Source of the DNA: Betaproteobacteria bacterium
Lineage (GTDB): Bacteria; Pseudomonadota; Gammaproteobacteria; Burkholderiales; Burkholderiaceae_C
Length of the DNA: 10,169 nucleotides
NCBI GenBank assembly: GCA_947448675.1
Contig: CANFOR010000094.1
Location: 1 to 10,169 of the forward strand
Reading direction: 5' to 3'
Part shown: positions 1 to 5,487 of the stretch, piece after piece
Layout of the letters: every line of letters starts with the position of its first letter
Numbering within the stretch: position 1 is the first letter of the stretch
Program-made: the position numbers and the translations under genes
The notes under the pieces: generated by a model
What the model saw: only the letters and a program-made list of their open reading frames with translations
The model's database searches: none
What the model was told of the DNA's origin: nothing

Positions 1-121
1 AGTCAGCACCCTGGGCGAGCGCGTGGAAGACAGCTTCTTGGTAGACGGTGCCGAGCTGCAGCACAGCAAGGCGCAAATTGCCATTGAGACGGAGCTGCTG
101 GAGGCACTGTCGGCGGGCTAG
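1..121 (+). CDS. glnD: GlnD (PII uridylyltransferase / uridylyl-removing enzyme), C-terminal end only
   Basis: Reading from base 2, the frame gives 39 residues ending at a TAG stop (119-121). They contain the string STLGERVEDSFLVDG followed by an acidic helix, QIAIETELLEAL. This matches the end of the last ACT domain of GlnD, where a TLGERVED-F segment and a short C-terminal helix are typical. GlnD uridylylates and de-uridylylates the PII proteins GlnB/GlnK in response to glutamine, and so sets nitrogen assimilation. Only the very end of the gene is present: the nucleotidyltransferase and HD domains lie to the left of the window, so their integrity cannot be judged. A repeat element begins about ten bases after the stop. 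The next gene is on the opposite strand and converges on this one. Confidence 0.82.
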   Translation, partial: VSTLGERVEDSFLVDGAELQHSKAQIAIETELLEALSAG

Positions 122-132
122 GCAGCCGATGG

Positions 133-183
133 CAGCTATGTTTTTGATAGCTGTCTACGCATATCTGGTGCGTCTTGCAGCCG
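133..183 (+). repeat. Dispersed GCTAT-N7-ATAGC repeat element, intergenic copy
   Basis: CAGCTAT (133-139), a 7-nt T-rich loop, and ATAGCTG (147-153) form a perfect 7-bp stem. One G-U and one G-C pair extend it to 131-155. It continues as TCTACGCATATC and ends near TTGCAGCCG (175-183). The right half is shared with a segment inside fadB (7409-7442): both read T5, ATAGCTG, then C-ACGCA and TATC in the same order. A shorter relative is at 9529-9545. I recall elements of this shape as abundant in Comamonadaceae genomes; that is from memory. It starts 11 bases after the glnD stop, so the hairpin could affect the 3' end of that mRNA, but no U tract follows the stem, so it is not a classical terminator. 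Confidence 0.6.
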
Positions 184-399
184 TTTTTATTGGGAAATTT
201 TGGCTACCAACACAACTAGCGACGAGATGGATCGACTATTCAATGGCCAACCGGGTTCACCCCACACCGATAGACGCCGACAACTCTTGCGGCTCACTTG
301 CAGCCGCTTGCAGCGACTGGCGCATCGGTGACGCAGATTCCATGTCGGCACGGACCACAACAGAGTCCAGTTTAGATGTCGGATATGGAGTTGGACTGG
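184..399. other. Gene-free stretch between convergent genes, with a nested hairpin at 265-330
   Basis: I see no convincing gene here. A reading frame crosses it on the plus strand from inside glnD, but its composition is not protein-like. The only structure is a set of nested inverted repeats: CACCGAT/ATCGGTG (265-271 with 324-330), CGCC/GGCG (275-278 with 319-322) and GCGGCT/AGCCGC (289-294 with 302-307, 7-nt loop). Together they could fold one strand into an interrupted hairpin of 66 nt. No T tract follows on either strand, and I recognise no tRNA, riboswitch or attC consensus. It lies between the convergent 3' ends of glnD and the HEPN gene, where a bidirectional transcription end is expected. 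Confidence 0.4.
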
Positions 400-1029
400 T
401 TAGCCCCTAAACGGTTGGATCTCGCCACGTTCGAAGACGTGCAAACCAAGCTTGGTAAGCATTGGATGAACGATAAGCTCGTAGACAGCAGCAGAGACGG
501 CGAGCGCATGGTCAGCTTGATGAGGCTCGCACCTGGCGCCTTGATGGATGATTTGATTCCTGAGCTTCTGAAGTGCAGTGCATTCCTTGAGAAGTTTCTC
601 ACTTGTTTCCTTCCGCGAAATTGCTCGGATGTCCATTCCAGCCAGCTCTGAGAACAACAGCTCAAGGAGCTTTGCGTACCTGTCGAACCCTGACTGATCG
701 AGAGACTGCTTAACGATGATGTTAGCAAGCCCTTCGCTATGCACCAGACCGTGCACGACAGGCATGAGCAAGGTGGCCTTGAGAAGTATTTCTACTGCGG
801 TGAAAAAGAAGACGACTGCTGCCGAGTTGTACCCGTTCTCTGTAAGCCGTTTGCCCTCTTGAATTGCGTCTACGGCGGGGCACATGACTTCGGGATTTGC
901 CACATAAAAGAACCGAAGTCGTTCCGCGGTGAACTCCCCAATGGCCTGAGCTTTGTGCTCAGGGTAGAGCTCGCGACCGATTTGGTCGTACATCTCATCG
1001 CGCGCGGCGTCTTGCGGGTCGTAGGACAT
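400..1029 (-). CDS. HEPN-like protein (R-x4-H motif), third gene of toxin-antitoxin block
   Basis: This is a 209-residue, mostly helical soluble protein with no signal peptide. Its middle helix (about 66-90) contains FFFTAVEILLKATLL. A later helix (about 145-163) ends in LRNQIIHQG. The R157-N158-x3-H162 pattern fits the R-x4-6-H active-site motif of HEPN domains, which are often metal-independent RNases or RNase-derived proteins in toxin and defence systems. A second helical segment (171-195) follows. The start is an ATG at 1029, 17 bases after the antitoxin stop. No clear Shine-Dalgarno sequence is visible, so translation may depend on coupling to the gene before it. Base composition is lower in GC than the flanking metabolic genes (541-600 has 25 G/C of 60). 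The gene looks real from its length and protein-like composition. The HEPN assignment rests on the motif and helical layout, and the biological role is unknown. It could be an effector or an unrelated hypothetical protein that shares the transcript. Confidence 0.7.
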   Translation of the reverse strand: MSYDPQDAARDEMYDQIGRELYPEHKAQAIGEFTAERLRFFYVANPEVMCPAVDAIQEGKRLTENGYNSAAVVFFFTAVEILLKATLLMPVVHGLVHSEGLANIIVKQSLDQSGFDRYAKLLELLFSELAGMDIRAISRKETSEKLLKECTALQKLRNQIIHQGARCEPHQADHALAVSAAVYELIVHPMLTKLGLHVFERGEIQPFRG

Positions 1030-1046
1030 TGGGGGCTACGTTGAAG

Positions 1047-1310
1047 CTACGCGGCGACGCGCTTGCGCGTTGTCCGACCTGAGCGACCTGTTAAACCTTG
1101 CGTTTCCTGTGCAAAAGCCAGCATGCTCGCCAACGCCTTGTTGACGGCTTCAGACGTAGGGAATGCCTTTTGGATTTCGGGCTGCAGTACCACGATATTG
1201 CTGCCTTGCATAAAGTGTTTCAGGTACTTGCCCCTTACGCCCTTGCCAAGCCCATCACGCTTCAATTCGGGGATATCTTGATCAGTCATTTTTGTAGATA
1301 CTTTTTTCAT
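1047..1310 (-). CDS. Small antitoxin-like protein partnered with BrnT (not a typical BrnA)
   Basis: From the ATG at 1310 this is an 87-residue basic protein. It has a conserved-looking core, with RGKY at 26-29, NIVVL at 38-42 and FPTSEAVNKAL at 50-60, and a basic tail, SGRTTRKR. I know this RGKY / VVL-P / FP-SEAVN-AL pattern from short proteins placed beside small toxins. It is not the ribbon-helix-helix BrnA that normally follows brnT. I chose the 1310 start because GAAAGG lies about 9 bases upstream. The next ATG (1289) has no ribosome-binding site, and longer forms would run far into the toxin gene. The start lies inside the toxin gene, giving a 29-nt overlap, so the two products are probably translationally coupled. 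Expected role: bind and neutralise the toxin, and perhaps repress the shared promoter. The functional call comes from position and pattern; existence of the gene is well supported. Confidence 0.7.
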   Translation of the reverse strand: MKKVSTKMTDQDIPELKRDGLGKGVRGKYLKHFMQGSNIVVLQPEIQKAFPTSEAVNKALASMLAFAQETQGLTGRSGRTTRKRVAA

Positions 1311-1557
1311 ACCGTGTTGCCTTTCTGGCGCTGATGATTCGTATGCCGTTTCGACGTTCGGTGTGGACGACCACCAAGAGCCGTGACTTATTGGATATTC
1401 CATATGTTCGACTTCGATCTTCGAATTCGCTGTGATCGGTGTCAGAAAATGTCAGGGCCTGTCCATCGCCAAAAACACTTACCGCCTCGTCGAACGATAC
1501 ACCGTGTTTCGACAAATTGCTCGCAGCTTTCTGATCGTCCCATTCAAACTTGAACAT
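1282..1557 (-). CDS. brnT: BrnT-family ribonuclease toxin
   Basis: This is a 91-residue protein with the hallmarks of the BrnT family (RelE-like fold, type II toxin). The N-terminus is FEWDDQKAASNLSKHGVSFDEA (residues 4-25, quoted in two parts: FEWDDQKAASN and LSKHGVSFDEA). A central acidic stretch with HSEFEDR follows, and then the C-terminal LLVVVHTER and RIISARKATRYEK. The length is normal for the family. BrnT cleaves RNA and halts growth until neutralised by its antitoxin. The start is the ATG at 1557, with AGGTG six bases upstream. A GTG three codons further out (1566) is also open, but it sits on top of that ribosome-binding site. Toxin-before-antitoxin order is usual for brnT loci and is seen here. 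No catalytic-looking residue is obviously missing, so the toxin is probably intact. Confidence 0.9.
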   Translation of the reverse strand: MFKFEWDDQKAASNLSKHGVSFDEAVSVFGDGQALTFSDTDHSEFEDRSRTYGISNKSRLLVVVHTERRNGIRIISARKATRYEKSIYKND

Positions 1558-1584
1558 GCGAAACACCTGATAGGTTTACCGTGA

Positions 1585-1611
1585 TGTAGACCGCAAAACC
1601 TGCGGTCTACA
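1585..1611. promoter_or_regulatory. Perfect inverted repeat upstream of the toxin operon (candidate operator)
   Basis: TGTAGACCGCA (1585-1595) and TGCGGTCTACA (1601-1611) are exact reverse complements, 11 bp each, with a 5-nt spacer. The element lies 28-54 bases upstream of the brnT ATG on the coding strand, the usual place for an autoregulatory operator of a toxin-antitoxin operon. A partial direct repeat of one arm (ACCGCAAGG) lies just beyond it. It could instead act as the 3' hairpin of the MAPEG transcript ending at 1648, but there is no T run after the stem on that strand. No good -35/-10 pair stands out, so the promoter itself is not placed. Confidence 0.5.
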
Positions 1612-1647
1612 AAACACCCTTGCGGTTTAAAGCATTCAAAAAAATCC

Positions 1648-2043
1648 TTAATAGTGCGCGAGGATTTGCCATGCAATACAGGCCTGGGCCAAAAAGCCGA
1701 CAACGAACGACAGTGTGCGCACCCATGGCACAGCAAAGGTAAAGCAAACGGCATGCACCACACGGGCCCAAAAGTAGACGGCGGCAGACATGGCGATGGC
1801 CGTGCCGGTAACGCCGAGTGCGTTTGCCAGCAGCACCAGCGGCGCAAAAACAACCAGGTTCTCCACCGCGTTGGCATGCGCCTTCATCAGGCGCTGGGCC
1901 CAAGCCGATTGGGGTTTGGGGTTCTCGGGGTATCCCACTGCGTCAAATACGCCGCGAACGGCCACGCGGTCGAGGATGTACGGCACCCACAGCAGGCCCG
2001 TGAATGCAGTGACGAGTGCGAGGTACAACAATTCTGTTTTCAT
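1648..2043 (-). CDS. MAPEG-family small integral membrane protein
   Basis: This is a 131-residue hydrophobic protein predicted to have four membrane helices (about 3-22, 59-79, 80-99 and 106-128). The MAPEG pattern is visible as KAHANAVENLVVFAPLVLLA (54-73) and ARVVHAVCFTFAVPWVRTL (93-111). MAPEG proteins (membrane-associated proteins in eicosanoid and glutathione metabolism) include glutathione S-transferases and peroxidases in eukaryotes. The bacterial members are mostly uncharacterised, so no reaction is claimed. The start is the ATG at 2043, with GGAG six bases upstream. An upstream in-frame start at 2076 lacks such a site and would add eleven polar residues before the first helix. It follows the methyltransferase after 60 bases on the same strand and may be the last gene of that operon or have its own promoter. 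Seven T residues follow shortly after its stop, without a stem before them. Confidence 0.83.
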   Translation of the reverse strand: MKTELLYLALVTAFTGLLWVPYILDRVAVRGVFDAVGYPENPKPQSAWAQRLMKAHANAVENLVVFAPLVLLANALGVTGTAIAMSAAVYFWARVVHAVCFTFAVPWVRTLSFVVGFLAQACIAWQILAHY

Positions 2044-2103
2044 GGCGGTCTCCGTGGGTAAATGGGCATTTAGCATAGCAGAGCGCGCCGCATGACAGCC
2101 AGG

Positions 2104-2787
2104 CTAGCTGCGCAGGTAGGTGTGCAAGCGCCCTTTGTAGGCCAGGGCGCTGCCGGGTAGCTGGGTGATGCGCTCTTGCGCGTGGCCGTATCCCAGGGCC
2201 AGCATGCAGCGGCTAAAGCCGTTGATGTTGCCGCGGTCGGGGTCGGCTATCACCACTTCTACGGCCAGGGCCGAGTGCAGGTGGATGAAGTCGGACAGCG
2301 CCTGGGGCTGGTTGCGGTCGTACAAAACGTCGCTGCCAATAATCAGGTCAAACAAACCCAGGCGCGGGTTGGCCACGCTCCAATTGCCGGTTTCGTATTT
2401 GATGGGCAGCAAGGCGTTGATGCGAATGTTTTCCAGCAAAAACGCCTCGGCTAAGGGGTGGTTGTCGCTGGCGGTGATGTTGCCGCCGCGCCGGTGCAAA
2501 ACCAAGCTGGCCAGGGCCAGGCCGCAGCCCAGTTCGAGCACGCGCTTGCCCGCAATGTCGTAGCTCAGCATGTGGTGGGCCAGCACCCGGCCGCTGGGCC
2601 AGAGCAGGCCAAACAAGGGCCAAGTAGCGGACGATATGCCTGCGCTCTCGGCCTCGCCCAAAGGGTCATAAAACTGCTGGCGGTCGCGCAAAGAGCGCAT
2701 TTGCAGGTCGGCACCGGTGCCGTGCACGGTTTCCCACTTCACTGCAAAGCCGTGCGGCTGGGTGCGCCGCTCGGCTGCAGCGCTCAA
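2104..2787 (-). CDS. Class I SAM-dependent methyltransferase (METTL / methyltransf_16-like)
   Basis: This is a 227-residue Rossmann-type methyltransferase. Motif I is VLELGCGLALAS (83-94), the acidic end of strand 2 is ASDNHPL (106-112), and the post-motif segment is FDLIIGSDVLYD (146-157). The GSDVLYD form is typical of the protein-lysine methyltransferase-like group (PF10294-type). The substrate is unknown; a protein target is plausible by family. No in-frame ATG exists near the N-terminus. The likely start is the TTG at 2787, which overlaps the hydrolase stop as TTGA (4 nt) and therefore suggests translational coupling. GTG codons at residues 16 and 21 are alternatives. The residues between the TTG and the first helix (HGFAVKWETVHGTGADLQMRS, positions 12-32) look conserved in style, which favours the long form. 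It is probably expressed with the hydrolase, deformylase and dehydrogenase upstream. Confidence 0.82.
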   Translation of the reverse strand: MSAAAERRTQPHGFAVKWETVHGTGADLQMRSLRDRQQFYDPLGEAESAGISSATWPLFGLLWPSGRVLAHHMLSYDIAGKRVLELGCGLALASLVLHRRGGNITASDNHPLAEAFLLENIRINALLPIKYETGNWSVANPRLGLFDLIIGSDVLYDRNQPQALSDFIHLHSALAVEVVIADPDRGNINGFSRCMLALGYGHAQERITQLPGSALAYKGRLHTYLRS

Positions 2788-3761
2788 TGCGCTCTCACAA
2801 AGGCCAGCATGGCATGGCTAACCTGCGCGTCGTCGGTGTTGACAGAGTAGATTTCTGACATATGGCTGTGGCCTGGGAACGCGGCGAACGCGGGGCAACG
2901 CCCTGCCGCGCAGAGCGCGTCTTTCAAGCCCAGGGCTTGGGCTTCAAACGCAGGCGGGTCGAGCTGGGCATAGCCCACCCACAGCGGCACGGGGGTGCGC
3001 AGCAAGCCGCCTTGCGCTGAGCGCTCGGTAAAGCGGGCCGGGTCGTCGCCAAAATAGAGTTTGACGGCCGACTCGGCGCCCAGCAACTCGGGCGAGAGCT
3101 GGTACAGGCCCGAGAGCATCAGCGCACCCGCCAAGCCCGCGCCGGGCACCTGCTGAAAGCGTGCATCGGCCACATACGAGGCCACATGGGCGGCACCGGC
3201 AGAGTGGCCCATTAAAAACACTTTGGCGGGGTTGCCGCCGCGCGCGGCAATGTGCTCGTGCACCCAGCGCACGGCCAGGCCCACGTCTTGCGCGCCCGCA
3301 GGCCATAAGTCTTTGGGTGCCAAGCGGTAAGTGATGTTGACACCGACCATGCCATTGCGCACCGCCCAGAGCATGAGGTTGTCATAAAACGGGCTGCCCG
3401 GCGCGCGACGGTCGCCGCGCGTGAACGCGCCGCCGTGCACAAACACCAAAACCGGCCTGGGCGCGCTGCCCGTTTCGCTAGCGGCTGCTTCGGGAACGAA
3501 CACATCGAGCAGGTGGCGGGGGTCGCTACCGTAGGCCATGTCGCGCTGAACGCGCACGCCTGCATAGGGTTCTTTGTCGATAACACGCGCGGCGTAGAGC
3601 GCAGCGGTGGCGGGTGGGTTGATGACCCGGCCCAGGGCTTTGAGTTGTTCGGCCACATCAGGGGCCATTTGTGCCTGCGCCACCGTGGTGGCTACAGTGG
3701 CGGCCAAGCTGGCGCAGGCAATAGCCATACGCGCGAAAAATTTCGTTCGTGTCGTTGCCAT
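2784..3761 (-). CDS. Exported alpha/beta hydrolase (carboxylesterase / BD-FAE-like)
   Basis: This is a 325-residue protein. Residues 1-31 form a signal peptide: TRTK basic region, an Ala-rich hydrophobic core, and an AQA cleavage site near residue 30. The mature part has the esterase layout: the oxyanion-hole motif HGGAF (109-113), the nucleophile elbow GHSAG (185-189, Ser187), a probable acid Asp268 in YAQLDPP, and the catalytic His in FPGHSHMSEIY (His298 or His300). The family hydrolyses carboxylic esters; the natural substrate is unknown. The pair Cys284/Cys289 could form a disulfide after export. The ATG at 3761 is supported by the signal peptide; longer frames would run into the deformylase gene. 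It starts 20 bases after the deformylase stop and overlaps the methyltransferase start, so it is embedded in the operon. It is the only exported product among otherwise cytoplasmic enzymes. Confidence 0.88.
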   Translation of the reverse strand: MATTRTKFFARMAIACASLAATVATTVAQAQMAPDVAEQLKALGRVINPPATAALYAARVIDKEPYAGVRVQRDMAYGSDPRHLLDVFVPEAAASETGSAPRPVLVFVHGGAFTRGDRRAPGSPFYDNLMLWAVRNGMVGVNITYRLAPKDLWPAGAQDVGLAVRWVHEHIAARGGNPAKVFLMGHSAGAAHVASYVADARFQQVPGAGLAGALMLSGLYQLSPELLGAESAVKLYFGDDPARFTERSAQGGLLRTPVPLWVGYAQLDPPAFEAQALGLKDALCAAGRCPAFAAFPGHSHMSEIYSVNTDDAQVSHAMLAFVRAH

Positions 3762-3781
3762 GCAAAGTTCTTTCGTAAAAA

Positions 3782-4321
3782 TCAATCGTCGGCCGCTGCG
3801 TCGAGGCCTGGAAACAAAACTTCGGTAAAACCAAAGCGCGAAAAATCGCGTATGCGCATGGGGTAGAGCTTGCCGATCAAATGGTCGTACTCGTGCTGCA
3901 CCACGCGGGCATGAAAACCTTCGGCTTCGCGTTCGATGGGGTCGCCAAAGGCGTCCAAGCCGCTGTAGCGCAGGCGCGCAAAACGCGGCACCACGCCGCG
4001 CAGGCCGGGCACCGAAAGGCAGCCCTCCCAACCCTCTTCTTCGTCAACGCCCAAGGGTGTGAGCACGGGGTTGCACAACACGGTGCGCGGCACGGGCGGC
4101 GCGTCGGGGTAGCGCGGGTTGATGCTGCCCGTGCCAAAAATGATGAGCTGCAAGTCCACCCCAATTTGCGGCGCAGCCAAGCCCGCGCCATCAACCGAGG
4201 CCATGGTCTCGAGCATGTCGCGCACCAAGGTGTGCAAGGCGTCAGAGTCAAACGCTGTAACCGGTTTGGCCACGCGCAGCAAACGCGGGTCGCCCATTTT
4301 GAGGATGTGGTGGATGGTCAT
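3782..4321 (-). CDS. def: Peptide deformylase (second-copy type)
   Basis: This is a 179-residue metalloenzyme that removes the formyl group from the N-terminal methionine of nascent proteins. All three family motifs are intact: GAGLAAPQIG (45-54), EGCLSVP (99-105, metal ligand Cys101) and QHEYDHL (142-148, ligands His143 and His147, catalytic Glu144). The start is the ATG at 4321, only five bases after the acyl-CoA dehydrogenase stop. A strong ribosome-binding site is not seen, consistent with coupled translation. The housekeeping def normally sits beside fmt; here there is no fmt, and the gene lies in a lipid-metabolism operon. The N-terminal KMGDPRLLRVAKPV and the C-terminal RDFSRFGFTEVLFPGLD are like the additional deformylase that I recall in many beta- and gammaproteobacteria. 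It may be an accessory deformylase or act on other small formyl-peptides. The enzyme class is certain; the physiological role is not. Confidence 0.93.
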   Translation of the reverse strand: MTIHHILKMGDPRLLRVAKPVTAFDSDALHTLVRDMLETMASVDGAGLAAPQIGVDLQLIIFGTGSINPRYPDAPPVPRTVLCNPVLTPLGVDEEEGWEGCLSVPGLRGVVPRFARLRYSGLDAFGDPIEREAEGFHARVVQHEYDHLIGKLYPMRIRDFSRFGFTEVLFPGLDAAADD

Positions 4322-4326
4322 GGTGC

Positions 4327-5487
4327 TTATCGGCCTAAGCCCATGTTACGCGCAATCACTTCCTTCATGATCTCATTGGTGCCGCCATAGATGCGTTGCA
4401 CGCGGGCGTCGGCGTAGGCGCGGGTGATGGGGTATTCCCACATATATCCGTAGCCACCAAAGAGTTGCACGCAGTCGTCCATGACCTTGCATTGCAGGTC
4501 GGTGCACCAGAGTTTGGCCATGCTGGCGGTGGCGGTGTCGAGCTGCTGGGCCTCGAGCAACTCGGTGCATTTGTCGACGAAGACTTGCGCAATTTGCACT
4601 TGGGTTTGCAGGCTCGCCAGGGTGTGGCGGGTGTTTTGAAAAGCCGCCACACTTTGGCCAAAGACTTTGCGGTCTCTCACGTAAGCCACCGTCCAGTCGA
4701 TGGCAGACTGCGCCGCTGCAATGCCTTGGATGGCGATTTGCAAGCGCTCCCAGGGTAGTTGCTCCATCAGGCAAATAAAGCCGCGGCTCTCTTGCGGCTT
4801 GCCACCCAAAAGGTTCTCGGCGGGCACACGCACGTTGTCAAAAAACAGCTCGCTGGTGTCTTGCGCTTTGAGGCCGAGCTTCTTCAAGCGTTTGCCTTTT
4901 TCAAAGCCCTTCATGCCGCGTTCGACCAAGAGCAAGCTGGTGCCTTTGGCTCCGGCTGCAGGGTTGGTTTTAGCGACGACGACCACCAGGTCGGCATGCC
5001 AGCCATTGGTGATAAAGGTCTTGCTGCCATTGAGCACATAGCTGCCGTCGCTCTGCTCGATGGCCGTGGTTTTAACGCCTTGTAAGTCGCTGCCCGCAGC
5101 GGGCTCGCTCATGGCGATAGCGCCGACCATCTCGCCGCTGGCCATGCGTGGCAGGTACTTGGCTTTTTGCGCAGCGGTGCCGTAATGCAAGATATAAGGT
5201 GCGACGATTTCGCTGTGCAAGGTGTAGCCAATGCCGGTAAAGCCCGGGCCGCTCAGCTCCTCCATTTGCACCACGCTGTAGCGCTTGTCAGCGTCGGCCC
5301 CGCCGTAAGCCTCGGGCATGCTCATGCACAAAAAGCCATTGGCTCCGGCCTTGCGCCAAACCTCGCGATCGACATAGCCCTGCTCTTCCCAGGCCTCGTG
5401 GTGGGGTGCGATTTCTTTTGCAACAAAGCGGCGAAAGCTGTCGCGGAAGGCTTGGTGTTCGGGGGTGAAGAGGCTGCGTTCGATCAT
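4327..5487 (-). CDS. Acyl-CoA dehydrogenase (LCAD-like)
   Basis: This is a 386-residue FAD flavoprotein catalysing the first, alpha-beta dehydrogenation step of fatty acyl-CoA oxidation. The N-terminal helical domain runs about 1-120. The FAD/substrate motif AIAMSEPAAGSDLQGVKT is at 123-140, and FITNGWHADLVVV at 158-170. The C-terminal helical domain has DRKVFGQSVAAFQNTRH (272-288) and QLFGGYGYMWEYPITRAYAD (341-360), and ends RIYGGTNEIMKEVIARNMG. The position of the MCAD catalytic Glu (in IYEGT) is Gly368, so the base is probably Glu247 in LPWERL, as in long-chain and isovaleryl-CoA dehydrogenases. The start is the ATG at 5487, with AGGTGA five bases upstream. A much longer frame exists, but it only reads antisense through the thiolase. 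Chain-length specificity is not known. It heads the minus-strand operon and is divergent from the thiolase/fadB pair. Confidence 0.92.
   Translation of the reverse strand: MIERSLFTPEHQAFRDSFRRFVAKEIAPHHEAWEEQGYVDREVWRKAGANGFLCMSMPEAYGGADADKRYSVVQMEELSGPGFTGIGYTLHSEIVAPYILHYGTAAQKAKYLPRMASGEMVGAIAMSEPAAGSDLQGVKTTAIEQSDGSYVLNGSKTFITNGWHADLVVVVAKTNPAAGAKGTSLLLVERGMKGFEKGKRLKKLGLKAQDTSELFFDNVRVPAENLLGGKPQESRGFICLMEQLPWERLQIAIQGIAAAQSAIDWTVAYVRDRKVFGQSVAAFQNTRHTLASLQTQVQIAQVFVDKCTELLEAQQLDTATASMAKLWCTDLQCKVMDDCVQLFGGYGYMWEYPITRAYADARVQRIYGGTNEIMKEVIARNMGLGR

Noticed and set aside
251..268. GGGTTCACCCC resembling a tRNA T-arm
   Set aside because: There is no matching acceptor stem, D-arm or anticodon arm around it, and the stem pairing is wrong for a T-arm.
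364..397. AGTCCA/TGGACT inverted repeat just after the HEPN stop, considered as a terminator
   Set aside because: The stem is only 6 bp with a 22-nt loop, and no T tract follows on the minus strand.
48..410. Plus-strand open frame of 120 codons starting inside glnD
   Set aside because: It overlaps glnD in another frame, crosses the repeat and the nested hairpin, and its protein is unlike any family, with a composition typical of non-coding DNA.
1636..1645. T run after the MAPEG stop (minus strand), considered as a terminator
   Set aside because: No stem precedes the T residues; the strong inverted repeat is further downstream and lacks a T tract of its own.
3762..4031. N-terminal extension of the alpha/beta hydrolase
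   Set aside because: It would lie antiparallel in frame over deformylase codons on the same strand; the signal peptide and the spacing after the deformylase stop support the ATG at 3761.
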